Assembly (NCBI GenBank): GCA_964439265.1
Contig: CAYTOA010000019.1
Span: 6,785 to 70,784 of the forward strand
Origin: JAGVPT01 sp964439265
GTDB lineage: Bacteria > Bacteroidota > Ignavibacteria > UBA10030 > UBA8401
Direction: 5' to 3'
Length of the DNA stretch: 64,000 nt
Part shown: piece by piece, positions 49,572 to 59,814 of the stretch
Numbering within the stretch: position 1 is the first letter of the stretch
Layout: every line of letters starts with the position of its first letter
Made by a program: the position numbers and the translations under genes
Notes under the pieces: generated by a model
The model's database searches: none
The model's input: the letters and a program-made list of their open reading frames with translations, nothing else
What the model was told of the DNA's origin: nothing

Positions 49572-52500
49572 ATGAGATATGTAATCGCTTTGACCATACT
49601 CCCGCTCTTTTCGTATGCCCAGTCGAGTATCGAACAACTGACGATCGACCAGGGACTGTCGCAGAATTTTATCTATGATCTCATCCAGGACCGGCGAGGA
49701 TTTATGTGGTTCGGTACGAAAGAAGGATTGAACAGGTACGACGGATATTCTTTTGTCATATACCGGAACGATCCGATGGACACGGCCTCTCTCTCCGGCA
49801 ACAATGTCACGGCATTGTACGAAGACAGTCTCAGTGTTTTATGGGTTGGAACTGCCGAAGGGGTTCTCAACCGTTTCGACCGGGCCACTGAACGATTTAC
49901 TCATTTCGCATTCGAGGACGTCCCAGCTGCAGGAATGAAGGCGGATCATATCACGTCTATCTCTCCCGGGTCGGGGGGAATTCTCTGGATCGGATTAATG
50001 GGAAGCGGTTTGATTCGTTTTGACACCCGGAGAGGAGGCTTCAAACGTATCGGCTCCGATTCGTCTTCGGCGAACACCCTCCCGAGCCCTTACACGTTCG
50101 ATGCCGTAGAAGATTCAATCGGTAATGTCTGGGTGAGCACAGGGTCCGGTTTAGCGAAAGTGGATGGGAAAACTCTTTCGGTGACACGGTACCTACGCAA
50201 CATCGGTACCGAGATGTCACGAGACTTCGACAAGCTTACGACGGTCACGAAAGACAACAGCGGACGCATCTGGATATGTCATCGGAAAGGCATCGATATT
50301 TTCGACGGATCGACGTTCAAAAATATATTCGCAGCCAACGACTCCAACCGCCTTTTCTGGCCCGCCCGCATCCGCCTTGACAATGATGGAAATCTCTGGT
50401 CTGCAACCAGCACTCAATTGGTGAAGATCGATGCAGCGTCGCTGCGCTGCCAGATCGTTACCGCACTGAAAAAAGAGCATTTTACGAGGGCACTCTGGGT
50501 GGACCAATCGGACGTTGTGTGGGCGGGCACGAGCGGCCTTGGGGTATCAGTGATACGGCCGCGCGCCGAACGATTCGGCAAACGTGAAGGAAATTTCCTT
50601 TCTGAGTTATTCCAGGATGAGGCCCAGCGTATCAATGACTATTTTCGCGAACGAGGGATACCATACGAAGTAGATTTTAAGCTTCGCGGTGGAACACTGC
50701 ACTCCGTGATACAGGATAAATCTGCGGTGACATGGTTTCTGACTGAGAAAGGATTGTTCAGGATCAGCGGGAAGGGGAGAGGCATCGAGCTCATACCGAC
50801 AAATCCGCGGACATATGAAAAAAGTCCGTCGTGGACGACAAGCAGGGTTTTTGAAGACCGCAAGAATAGTATTTGGGTCGGAACGGTTGGAGGGATGTCC
50901 GAACTTGATCAGAAACATAACACCTTTGAATACGTAAGACTTTACCCTGATTCAAATCTCTCGGCGCATGACCTCAATCCGTCTTCATATAAAGATATTT
51001 CCTGCATCTTTCAGGATATGCACGGAATATTCTGGGTCGGGACACCCACGCTGGGATTGATACGATACGATCCGGCTGTCAAATCGGTCCGTTATTTTCA
51101 ACATCATCCCCTCGATTCTACATCGTTGAGCAGCAATCATGTGCTGTCCATCCGGGACGACCCATTCCTGCCGGATTCGATCCTCTGGGTGGGTACGGAT
51201 GGCGGCGGTCTGGATCGTTTTAACACCGTGACGGAAAGACTTCAGAATTTCACGGTAAGGAATGGTTTATCCAACAATGTGATTTACGCGATCTTATCTG
51301 ACAGCAAAAACTTTCTCTGGATGAGCACGAACCGCGGCATCATGAAGTTCGACTCCCGTACAGATGAAGTGAAATCATACGACGTCGAAGACGGGCTTCA
51401 AAGCGACGAGTTCAACCGGAACGAGTATTACAAGGCTCAAGACGGGACGATGTATTTTGGAGGGATCTATGGATACAACGTTTTTCGCCCCGAAACGATC
51501 GAAGACAATGATGTTCCCCCTCGCGTCGTCATCACCGATTTCAAGCTGTTCAATGCTCCGGTGTCATTCCAGGAAACGAATTCCCCTCTTGCTGAGCCGA
51601 TCACGGAAACGAAACATATTGTTCTTCGGTACGACCAGAATATGATCTCGTTCCAGTTCTCTGCGCTGGAGTATTCGGCGCAGAAAAAGAACAAATATAT
51701 GTACATGCTCGAGGGATTGGACAAAAGCTGGATCAACATCGGATCTTCACGTCAGGCCACGTTTACGAATATCAGTCCCGGAAATTATGTTTTTCGCGTT
51801 AAGGCAGCAAACGGAGACGGAATTTGGAATGAGCAGGGAGCATCTCTCGCCATCACAGTATTGCCCCCCTTCTGGATGACATGGTGGTTTCGTACCATCC
51901 TTGTCATCGCTTTCTTCTCTGCGGGACCGATCGTTTATTATAGAAGAGTGAAGAGCTTGAAAAGGGAAACACATCGGCAGGAGCATATCTCTCATATGCT
52001 AATACAGGGACAGGAACAAGAACGTTCGCGCATCGCTCAGGAGCTGCACGATTCGCTCGGTCAGGAGTTGCTGATCGTCAAGAACCGGGCACTGATCGGA
52101 CTGAAGAGCGAAAAGATCGATGACGCAAGCCGCGAGCAGCTGGACCATATCTCCTCCACCGCTACAAAAATGATCAAGCACGTCCGGGAGATATCACATA
52201 ATCTCCGCCCGCCGGAACTTGACCGTCTCGGAATATCTGAAACGCTCCGCAGCATATTGCACGACGTCAGAGAATTGGATGCCTTCAATGTCCATGGCGA
52301 GATCGAGATGATCGACGGGCTGATCTCAAAAGAAGATGAGATAAATGTGGTCCGCATCCTTCAGGAAGGAATAAATAATATACTGAAACACTCCGGTGCA
52401 ACGGCGATGGATGTTGAGATCAAGAAGCACGGACATGCGGTGCATTTTCGAATTCATGACAACGGCAGGGGTTTTGACGCCTCCGCCCCCGACACCTTCA

Positions 52501-52643
52501 CGGGGCTGGGATTGGCCGGGATCGCCGAGCGCGTGCAAATTTTGAAAGGCTCTCTGAAGATTGATTCGGCGGAGACCAAGGGGACCACCCTCACAATTTC
52601 TGTTCCCATCCACAATCCAATGGAGAGACATCATGTCCGATAA
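49572..52643 (+). CDS. Two-component sensor kinase with beta-propeller sensor
   Basis: A 1023-residue membrane kinase. The signal peptide ends SYA and is followed by Gln. Next come about 14 Reg_prop repeats such as WFGTKEGLNRYDGYSF, forming two beta-propellers (about 20-670), and a Y_Y_Y domain (about 690-765). One membrane helix (about 771-792) leads to a HisKA_3 domain with His826 in QELHDSLGQELL. The HATPase domain has N-box EGINNILKHS and G-box DNGRGFD. Unlike Bacteroides hybrid regulators it has no receiver or AraC domain. The response regulator gene overlaps its 3' end by 11 bases. The propeller probably senses a glycan or another extracytoplasmic ligand. Confidence 0.93.
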   Translation: MRYVIALTILPLFSYAQSSIEQLTIDQGLSQNFIYDLIQDRRGFMWFGTKEGLNRYDGYSFVIYRNDPMDTASLSGNNVTALYEDSLSVLWVGTAEGVLNRFDRATERFTHFAFEDVPAAGMKADHITSISPGSGGILWIGLMGSGLIRFDTRRGGFKRIGSDSSSANTLPSPYTFDAVEDSIGNVWVSTGSGLAKVDGKTLSVTRYLRNIGTEMSRDFDKLTTVTKDNSGRIWICHRKGIDIFDGSTFKNIFAANDSNRLFWPARIRLDNDGNLWSATSTQLVKIDAASLRCQIVTALKKEHFTRALWVDQSDVVWAGTSGLGVSVIRPRAERFGKREGNFLSELFQDEAQRINDYFRERGIPYEVDFKLRGGTLHSVIQDKSAVTWFLTEKGLFRISGKGRGIELIPTNPRTYEKSPSWTTSRVFEDRKNSIWVGTVGGMSELDQKHNTFEYVRLYPDSNLSAHDLNPSSYKDISCIFQDMHGIFWVGTPTLGLIRYDPAVKSVRYFQHHPLDSTSLSSNHVLSIRDDPFLPDSILWVGTDGGGLDRFNTVTERLQNFTVRNGLSNNVIYAILSDSKNFLWMSTNRGIMKFDSRTDEVKSYDVEDGLQSDEFNRNEYYKAQDGTMYFGGIYGYNVFRPETIEDNDVPPRVVITDFKLFNAPVSFQETNSPLAEPITETKHIVLRYDQNMISFQFSALEYSAQKKNKYMYMLEGLDKSWINIGSSRQATFTNISPGNYVFRVKAANGDGIWNEQGASLAITVLPPFWMTWWFRTILVIAFFSAGPIVYYRRVKSLKRETHRQEHISHMLIQGQEQERSRIAQELHDSLGQELLIVKNRALIGLKSEKIDDASREQLDHISSTATKMIKHVREISHNLRPPELDRLGISETLRSILHDVRELDAFNVHGEIEMIDGLISKEDEINVVRILQEGINNILKHSGATAMDVEIKKHGHAVHFRIHDNGRGFDASAPDTFTGLGLAGIAERVQILKGSLKIDSAETKGTTLTISVPIHNPMERHHVR

Positions 52644-53286
52644 AGCAACTGTTCTTCTTTCAGACGATCATCCCATTGTTCGCAAAGGACTCCGAAGAGT
52701 CATTGAAGAGGATGGATCTTTTACCGTGATCGGCGAGGCGGGCAATGGTGAACAAGCGCTGCAGTTCATCGAAGAACATAGACCGTTTGCCGCCGTACTG
52801 GACATCGATATGCCGAAAATGACAGGTCTGGAAGTTGCAGAAGCGGTGCACAAAAGGAAGATTTCGACCAACATCATCATTATGACGATGTATGATAAAG
52901 AGACGATTTTTAATAGAGCGATGGATTTCGGAGCGTTCGGATATGTCTTGAAAGACAGCGTGTCGACGGAAATCGTGGAGGCGCTAACCTCCGTCGCCAG
53001 AGGAAAGTACTATATCAGCCCTGCGCTATCGAGCCTGTTGGTGAATCGAAGCGGGAAAGCATCGCAAGGGACGGAAGACAAACTCGGACTTTCGCTTCTG
53101 ACTCAGACGGAACGGAAGATCCTTCGGTTGATCGCCAACAGCAAATCGACAAAAGAGATCGCGGAAGAGTTTTTCATCAGCCCTCGTACGGTCGACACAC
53201 ACCGGTCCAACATCTGCTCAAAATTGGAGATCAGCGGCACCAATGCATTGCTGCGGTTCGCGCTGGAACATAAGGCGATTCTGTAG
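52633..53286 (+). CDS. NarL/LuxR-family response regulator
   Basis: A 217-residue DNA-binding response regulator. The receiver domain carries the acidic pair in LSDDHP, the phosphorylation site D57 in VLDIDMP and the conserved Lys in LKDSVS. The C-terminal HTH is of the LuxR type (LTQTERKILRLIANSKSTKEI...SPRTVDTHRSNICSKL). The ATG at 52633 overlaps the kinase gene by 11 bases, so the two form a cognate pair with coupled translation. Confidence 0.95.
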   Translation: MSDKATVLLSDDHPIVRKGLRRVIEEDGSFTVIGEAGNGEQALQFIEEHRPFAAVLDIDMPKMTGLEVAEAVHKRKISTNIIIMTMYDKETIFNRAMDFGAFGYVLKDSVSTEIVEALTSVARGKYYISPALSSLLVNRSGKASQGTEDKLGLSLLTQTERKILRLIANSKSTKEIAEEFFISPRTVDTHRSNICSKLEISGTNALLRFALEHKAIL

Positions 53287-53610
53287 ACCCCTCCCGAAGG
53301 GATCGCTTCGCGACCTTCGGGAGAATCTATGACATTGCAGCATCGTTGATTTCCAGAGCATCAGTGTCATAGACCCTTCGCTCCGCTCAGGGTGACATAT
53401 GGTTGTTGGCAACTTCAACATTCTCCACCACACCGCCTCATCAATGCCATCCTGAACGAGTCCCGCGAAAGCGGGACGAAGTGAAGAATCTATGTCGTCA
53501 TTGCTCTATAATCTACGAGCTTTCAGTGTCATGGATCCTTCACCCCGTCTGACAATCGACGAGATTCAGGATGACATGACGAGGCTTTCCATCCAGGACT
53601 CTTACCCAAA
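53287..53610. repeat. Composite palindromic repeat region
   Basis: It contains a 10-bp-stem hairpin (CTCCCGAAGG, 53291-53300, with its complement at 53314-53323) that may also terminate the response-regulator transcript. It also contains CATAGACCCTTCGCTCCGCT followed by CAGGGTGACA, and GTCCCGCGAAAGCGGGAC. The words GTGTCAT and ATGACATT recur. No gene is seen. Confidence 0.65.
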
Positions 53611-53647
53611 CGAAATCTGCCCCTTTCAGAAGTTACTAGACCATGTT

Positions 53648-53687
53648 TACGTACTAGTACGTAGATAAATACGCATCGATACGTATT
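53648..53687. promoter_or_regulatory. Palindromic operator-like sites
   Basis: A perfect 16-base palindrome TACGTACTAGTACGTA (53648-53663) is followed five bases later by AATACG...CGTATT (53668-53687), which also contains TACGTAT. The pair lies about 70-110 bases before the lone receiver gene and looks like a binding site for a dimeric regulator. Confidence 0.5.
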
Positions 53688-53758
53688 CCTTTCTTCTCCT
53701 TTCCTTATTAAATAATCCTCAGAATTTTTCCCCCATTTGTGATTGCCGTACCAACGAA

Positions 53759-54103
53759 ATGAAGATACTTATTGCTGATGACAGCGCAGCGATGCGCGAA
53801 ATGGTCAGGATCAACGCCTGCGATACTCAAGACGACGTGATCGAGTGCGCGAACGGCAACGAAGCCGTCGAATCGTTCAAGAAATTTCACCCGGACTTCG
53901 TCCTGATGGATATTCAGATGTCGTCGATGGACGGGCTGACGGCAACCGAGAAGATCCATGGCTATGACCGGAACGCGAAGGTTATCATCGTGACTAATCA
54001 TGGCTCCGATTCGTTCCGCAATGCAGCGCGCCGGGCGGGTGCGTGCAATTTTGTGTTGAAGGAAAATCTGTTCGAGTTAAAGAAGCTGATTCATATTTCC
54101 TGA
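53759..54103 (+). CDS. Single-domain response regulator
   Basis: A 114-residue CheY-like receiver without an output domain. The acidic pair IADDS, phosphorylation site D51 in VLMDIQM, the switch Thr in VTN and the Lys in VLKEN are all present. It could pass phosphate on or control a partner by binding. No kinase is directly adjacent; the nearest is the propeller kinase 1.1 kb upstream, which has its own regulator. Confidence 0.9.
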   Translation: MKILIADDSAAMREMVRINACDTQDDVIECANGNEAVESFKKFHPDFVLMDIQMSSMDGLTATEKIHGYDRNAKVIIVTNHGSDSFRNAARRAGACNFVLKENLFELKKLIHIS

Positions 54104-54204
54104 AGATAAAATACCATCTTTGTCCGCAGGCAGATGAACAATAAAATTTTCTTTTCTCAAAAGCCTAACAACCTCACCATCACTCACTTATTAAAGGATG
54201 ACGT

Positions 54205-57200
54205 ATGAAGGACTTTGCCACCTCTTTCGCGAAGAATATGTTCTTCGTGCTGATTGCAGTGTTCGTCACTGTTGTTGAAACCCAGGCACAAAATATCACC
54301 ATCGGGAATGCAGCCAGCAGCGGCGGGTCGTGGTCCGGCGGGAACCCCGACGTGTGGACGCAGTCGTCATATGCCTCAGCAAAACTCAATGCGAGTGAGA
54401 TCGTCAGCCGGTTAAATGCCGGCACGTCCGTGACCATTGCCAGCGGATTCTCATCAGCGTATATCGTTGACTCCGCTGGGATCGCAATTTACAAGACTTC
54501 GGGAAGCGATGCGACGTTGACGTTTCACTCTAACGCCTCCATACAGTTTGCCGCCAACGACACGATCGTTTCCACAAGCGGAAAGCTCAACATCATTTTC
54601 GATACCGATGCAGACAATTCACAAAACGACGGATACTTTTACGTTGGGAACACGGCAAGTTTGTATGCCGTAAGCAACAACGGCGATATTGTTATCGGCG
54701 CCGGGTCCGACCCCTACAACACAGCTGTGGGCGGGTTTCAATACTTTCAACCTATGACGATTTACTCCACAAAACTGTACGCAGGTTCCGGGCTCATCAG
54801 CTTGCGAAGTCAAGCTGGAGGCACCAGCGGATACGACGGAGTCGAACTCTACGGAAGCTGCGTTCTCCAAACGACGAGCGGCAACATTACCATCGTGGGC
54901 ACTGGAGCGAATAGTTCCAGTAACTTTGGGTCCACGGGGCGCGGAGTTGTAATGTCAACATCGGGCGGCTCTCCTACTATTCAAACCGCAACCGGCGCAA
55001 TTTCGATAACTGGTTATGCAGGAAGCGATGCCAATAATGGATACGGATATCCCGGTTTTTCCATGTACGGCGGTTCTCAAATTATCTCCACAGGAAGCGG
55101 AACGATCACGATAAACGGTACCGGAGGTTCAGTGGGCTACAACGATCCATATGGAGTAACCGTCGGCGATGGGAACAACGGCACTTCTTCGATACAAACA
55201 GTAGACGGAAATATTTCCATCACCGCTACTGCCGGATCTGCTCCCGGTGCGAGCCAGGTCTATGGCATGGCCATGAATACGTCAAATATTACGGCAACAG
55301 GAATTGCTTCTGTGACGATCAACGCGGCTGGAGGGAGCGGCACACAATCCAACTACGGCATGTACATCTCCAATGGAACAGTGCAAACCAACTCGGGGAA
55401 GATCACAGTAACGAGTACAGGCGGCGCGGGAACATCCGGTGGAAACGATGGTATCCGTATATACAGTTATCCCAGTTCTGCTATCGCGGGATTTTTCTCA
55501 ACCTCCGGGACTATTTGTGCGACCGGAACGGCAGTCAACGGAGGCACCGGTATTTTCATGCAAGGGACGCTCACAGCGATCCGATCGGGAGGAGACATCA
55601 TTCTTAATGCGAACCGGACTGGCTCAGGAAACGGAACCGGAATGCAGTTTTCTTTTGGCTCCAGGATCGTCGCGACCGGCTCCGGAAATATCAAAATCAA
55701 CGCGACCGCAGGATCTTCGGGAAATAGTAATTACGGGGTCTGGCTAGGAAACGGTTACGACAGCCGCATAGTAACAGCCGACGGAAATATCACGATCAAT
55801 GCGACAGGAGGAGGAGATGGAACGGGCAACAGCAACTCTGGAATATTAATGCAAAACCCTTCGGCTATCTACTCTTCGGGGACAGGCAGAATTGATATTA
55901 AAGCACAAGGCGGAAATCCGGGCTATGGATTTGATTGGGGAGGGGGCAACCAGTACATCGAGTCAGACAGCGGAAAAGTCTTTGTGACTGCGCTCGCAGG
56001 GGGCAGCGCAAACTATAGCGGTATTTATACGTACAGCTCCCCATCGTACATTACCGCGATGGATTCGGTCTCGATCACGGCAGTAGGAGCGGGCACTGCT
56101 CCGGGAATAAACTCGAACTACACAAATATCAATATGGGAGGAGCATCGGGATTTACGCATTCAGGGCCGACTATTATCACGGCCGGGACGGCGTCGGGGA
56201 ACGATGCTATCGCGATCGACGGCTGCAACCTACAGGGAACCGGGTCTTTAACATTGCAGCCGTACGACAGTACGATGAGCATTGGGATTGCAGGAGGGAG
56301 CGGAACCTTTAACCTTAATTTAAATAGGCTTGGGTCGATTCAAAGCGGGTTCACGAGCATTACTTTTGGCCGCAGCAACGGAACAGGAACCATGACTGTC
56401 GGAGGTTACACGTTCAATGCCAACACCAAGCTGCGCGGTTCAACAAGCAACATTAATCTTAGCGGCGCAGTCAGCACCGGTGCGAACAATTTAGCGATTT
56501 GCACCGGAGGATCGGTTTCACAAACGAACGGGATTACCTGCGACACCTTAACGCTTAACGGAAACGGTGTCTTCACCTTCGACGTTCAAAACAATACGGG
56601 CGTCTCACATCTCACCGGAAATGCGGGCACCGTGAAATTCAGAAACGACAGCGGCATTCCGGTCGCGAACATGACCGCTACGGACATGACGCTCAATACT
56701 ACAGGATCGTTCAGCGTCCCCGCGGGGAACACATTCAGCAAGCTGACGCTGGAAGGAAGCGCGGCGTATTCCATTCCTTTTAGCTCTCTGAGCAATCTTA
56801 CACTTTCAGGAACGGCTTCGTTAACGCTTTCCGGCGATCTCAATGTAACAGATACGCTCGCGTTGAAAGGGGGAGTCCTCGGAAGCGGTGGAAACACGCT
56901 CACCGTTGGAATCAGCGCGTCTCATGCCGGATATGTGTCGCGCACATCCGGCTATTACGACGGTTTGTTGAAACGGTGGATCGCAGCCGATACGGCATCC
57001 ACAATCCTTTTTCCACTCGGAAGAAGTTCTAACTATTACGGCGCGAACGTCGGATTTACCGGCGCTCCTGCTTCCGGTGGTACGCTCACTGGAAGTTTCT
57101 CGACGAGCGCTCCGGGGAACAACGGCTTTCCGCTGACCGAAGGGCTTTCAACAATGGACAGCACCTCGAGTTCTGGATACTGGGCGATCAATGCGGCTGA

Positions 57201-59814
57201 TGGATTGAGCGGCGGAACGTATTCCCTCGATCTTACCGGGACGAATTTTAATGGAATTGCCAACTATAAAAAAGTCCACGTCGTGAAGAGAACGAACTCA
57301 AGTTCTCCGTGGGCTTTGGCGGGAAACACGCTCCCCGGGACCGGGTCAAATTCTGCTCCCGTTGGTCATCGGACAGGATTTACAGGATTCTCGGAGTTCG
57401 CGCTTTCACAGGCGACCGCTCCCGACCCGGCATTCAGCGCTTCAATATCCAACATTTTGTTCGGCGGTATCGTCGTGAACACGACGAAAAAGGACAGCGC
57501 GACGATCACGAATAACTCCGGGGCGCCGTTGAATATATTTTCGGTGACTTCGACCAGTGCTTCGTTCGTCCTCTGCCAGGGGGATACGACGATCGCCGCA
57601 GGGAATAGCGCAACCTATTACATCAGGTTCAAGCCAACAACAACCGGCGCGAAGAGCGGCAACATCATTTTTGTCAGCGATGAACCGAGTTCACCGGATA
57701 CGATAAAAGTGAGCGGCAACGGTCTCTTCACCGAACCGACGATTCAGGCAAGCGCTCCCTGCATTTCCGATACCACGCAGAATTCATTTAAATTAAAATG
57801 GACGAACGGCAACGGCACAAATCGAATTGTGCTCATCAAACTATCGTCGGCTGTTAATACAAACCCTGCGGACGGCAGTTCCTACACCGCCAACGCAAAT
57901 TACGGCAGCGGTTCCCAGGTCAGCAGCAGCAATTACGTTGTCGCGATCACATCGGGAAGTGCCGGAGCGAAAGATTCGGTGATCATAACCGGCGCCAGCA
58001 TCGGCCAAACGTATTATGTAAAAATCTTTGAATTCAACGGAAGCGGCGGCGGAGAGAATTATCTCACAACGGCTGCCCCGGCGGATTCCGTTACAATACC
58101 ATCTCCATTTGCCCCGACCCCCGGAAACGCACTCAGCTTTGACGGGAGTGCATCGTACGTTGACCTCGGCAATCCCGGTTCGCTGCAAATGACTAATGGA
58201 ACGGTTGAAGCGTGGATCAAAACTCCCGGCGGCAACAGCGGATACCGCGGAGTTGTCTTGAAGGTATATCAATATGGATTGCTCATGAAAGATGATCAGT
58301 TGGTTACCTACGACTGGCAATTGGCAGATTTTGGGTACGATGGAACCTGGTATACAGGAGTCTATGTGAATGATAATCAATGGCATCATGTGGCACTCGT
58401 ATTTAGCGGAGCACAATACAATATCGGTTCCATGACAGTTTATCTTGATGGCGTGAATATCCATGCCGCTCAGCAATACGGTTATGGCAACTATAATGCG
58501 TATTACGGCAACTCAGGATATTCCGCACAGATAGGCGGAGGTGCCGGGCTGACCGGAGCCTTTAACGGAAAGATCGAAGAAGTGCGAATATGGAACACCC
58601 CGCGTACGAACGTTCAAATCCGCGACGACATGCACCACACGTCGCCCTCATCACTCACCGGGCTTGTTTCGGTGTGGGAACTGAACGAGGGTTCAGGTTC
58701 CACGACCGCAGACGCGTTTGGAAGCAACAACGGTACGCTTGTCAGTTCGCCGTCGTGGGTACTATCGACCGCGCCAATCGGTCTGGCGACAACGACGGAA
58801 TTGCAAAGCTTTACCTCCGGGGCAGCATCGCTCGGAACGGTGTCGTTAACGACGACAGATGCTTTCGACAATGCGACCGACCTCGTTTCAACTTCGATCA
58901 CCGTTTCGCCAGATTCGCTGCCGTCCAGTCCGTTAACAATGCTCAGCGACAGATACTGGATCGTGACGCCGTTTGGAACTCCCGGAACATTTGCGGCAAA
59001 TCTGACATTCACGGTGCCGGCGACGTTTACCGCCAATGATTCGATACCGGCGTCTCATTTCCAGTTATTTCATCGCAACAGCAACGATGACGGGAGCTGG
59101 ACTCAGGCAGCCACGGGATCGAGCATGACCGCAACGAGCATAACGTTCAACGGCGTCGCGTCGCTTGGTCAGTTTATGCTTGGTACGAATGCAGCGCTGC
59201 CTGTTGAACTCGCCGCATTCAGTGCAACGTCGGACAGGTCGAATGCAACGTTATCGTGGAAGACGGCAACTGAGGTCAACAGCGCGACATTCGAGATCGA
59301 GAGAGCGCCGGCAGTTGCAGCTCCGGCGTCGGCTTCCGGCCAAACCGTGCCGACACCAGCAGCAGTTCAGCAATGGGCGGCGGTTGGTTCCGTTCCGGGA
59401 GCTGGGACAAGCAACTCGCCCAAATCATATACGTTCACAGACCGAAACGTCGCGTCGGGTTCATATTCCTATCGCCTGAGGCAGATCGACCGAAACGGTG
59501 CGTTCCGATACTCCACAAATGTCCAGGTAGAAGTGGGAGCCGTGCCGAGAGTTTTCTCGCTAAGCCAGAACTATCCGAACCCGTTCAATCCTTCTACGAC
59601 GATCGAGTTCACGCTTCCCGAAGACGGAAGAGTCACACTGAAGATCTATGACATCGTCGGGCGCGAAGTAGCGACCCTGGTGGATGGGGATTTGAAAGCG
59701 GGATTCCTACAGCAGGCCATCTTCGATGCCTCGAGACTGGCGAGCGGCGTCTACTTCTCGCGGCTCCAGTTCAAGGGGCAGGCGATGGTGAAGAAACTGC
59801 TGTTTGTCAAATAG
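54205..59814 (+). CDS. Giant T9SS-exported beta-helix/LamG surface protein
   Basis: A 1869-residue exported protein. The signal peptide ends TQA and is followed by Gln. Residues about 40-720 are Gly/Ser/Thr/Asn-rich repeats of roughly 45-50 residues (core ITINATGG or ITITATAG), probably a right-handed beta-helix. Then come an ASH/SPD-2/Hydin-like domain (about 1073-1175), an Fn3-like domain (about 1180-1290) and a LamG domain (about 1307-1500). A beta module starts LPVELAAFSA (1665), and a T9SS type A sorting domain has NYPNPFNP near 1788 and ends KKLLFVK. It is presumably surface-attached by a PorU-type sortase and may bind glycans or surfaces. AAAGGATG precedes the ATG. Confidence 0.92.
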   Translation: MKDFATSFAKNMFFVLIAVFVTVVETQAQNITIGNAASSGGSWSGGNPDVWTQSSYASAKLNASEIVSRLNAGTSVTIASGFSSAYIVDSAGIAIYKTSGSDATLTFHSNASIQFAANDTIVSTSGKLNIIFDTDADNSQNDGYFYVGNTASLYAVSNNGDIVIGAGSDPYNTAVGGFQYFQPMTIYSTKLYAGSGLISLRSQAGGTSGYDGVELYGSCVLQTTSGNITIVGTGANSSSNFGSTGRGVVMSTSGGSPTIQTATGAISITGYAGSDANNGYGYPGFSMYGGSQIISTGSGTITINGTGGSVGYNDPYGVTVGDGNNGTSSIQTVDGNISITATAGSAPGASQVYGMAMNTSNITATGIASVTINAAGGSGTQSNYGMYISNGTVQTNSGKITVTSTGGAGTSGGNDGIRIYSYPSSAIAGFFSTSGTICATGTAVNGGTGIFMQGTLTAIRSGGDIILNANRTGSGNGTGMQFSFGSRIVATGSGNIKINATAGSSGNSNYGVWLGNGYDSRIVTADGNITINATGGGDGTGNSNSGILMQNPSAIYSSGTGRIDIKAQGGNPGYGFDWGGGNQYIESDSGKVFVTALAGGSANYSGIYTYSSPSYITAMDSVSITAVGAGTAPGINSNYTNINMGGASGFTHSGPTIITAGTASGNDAIAIDGCNLQGTGSLTLQPYDSTMSIGIAGGSGTFNLNLNRLGSIQSGFTSITFGRSNGTGTMTVGGYTFNANTKLRGSTSNINLSGAVSTGANNLAICTGGSVSQTNGITCDTLTLNGNGVFTFDVQNNTGVSHLTGNAGTVKFRNDSGIPVANMTATDMTLNTTGSFSVPAGNTFSKLTLEGSAAYSIPFSSLSNLTLSGTASLTLSGDLNVTDTLALKGGVLGSGGNTLTVGISASHAGYVSRTSGYYDGLLKRWIAADTASTILFPLGRSSNYYGANVGFTGAPASGGTLTGSFSTSAPGNNGFPLTEGLSTMDSTSSSGYWAINAADGLSGGTYSLDLTGTNFNGIANYKKVHVVKRTNSSSPWALAGNTLPGTGSNSAPVGHRTGFTGFSEFALSQATAPDPAFSASISNILFGGIVVNTTKKDSATITNNSGAPLNIFSVTSTSASFVLCQGDTTIAAGNSATYYIRFKPTTTGAKSGNIIFVSDEPSSPDTIKVSGNGLFTEPTIQASAPCISDTTQNSFKLKWTNGNGTNRIVLIKLSSAVNTNPADGSSYTANANYGSGSQVSSSNYVVAITSGSAGAKDSVIITGASIGQTYYVKIFEFNGSGGGENYLTTAAPADSVTIPSPFAPTPGNALSFDGSASYVDLGNPGSLQMTNGTVEAWIKTPGGNSGYRGVVLKVYQYGLLMKDDQLVTYDWQLADFGYDGTWYTGVYVNDNQWHHVALVFSGAQYNIGSMTVYLDGVNIHAAQQYGYGNYNAYYGNSGYSAQIGGGAGLTGAFNGKIEEVRIWNTPRTNVQIRDDMHHTSPSSLTGLVSVWELNEGSGSTTADAFGSNNGTLVSSPSWVLSTAPIGLATTTELQSFTSGAASLGTVSLTTTDAFDNATDLVSTSITVSPDSLPSSPLTMLSDRYWIVTPFGTPGTFAANLTFTVPATFTANDSIPASHFQLFHRNSNDDGSWTQAATGSSMTATSITFNGVASLGQFMLGTNAALPVELAAFSATSDRSNATLSWKTATEVNSATFEIERAPAVAAPASASGQTVPTPAAVQQWAAVGSVPGAGTSNSPKSYTFTDRNVASGSYSYRLRQIDRNGAFRYSTNVQVEVGAVPRVFSLSQNYPNPFNPSTTIEFTLPEDGRVTLKIYDIVGREVATLVDGDLKAGFLQQAIFDASRLASGVYFSRLQFKGQAMVKKLLFVK

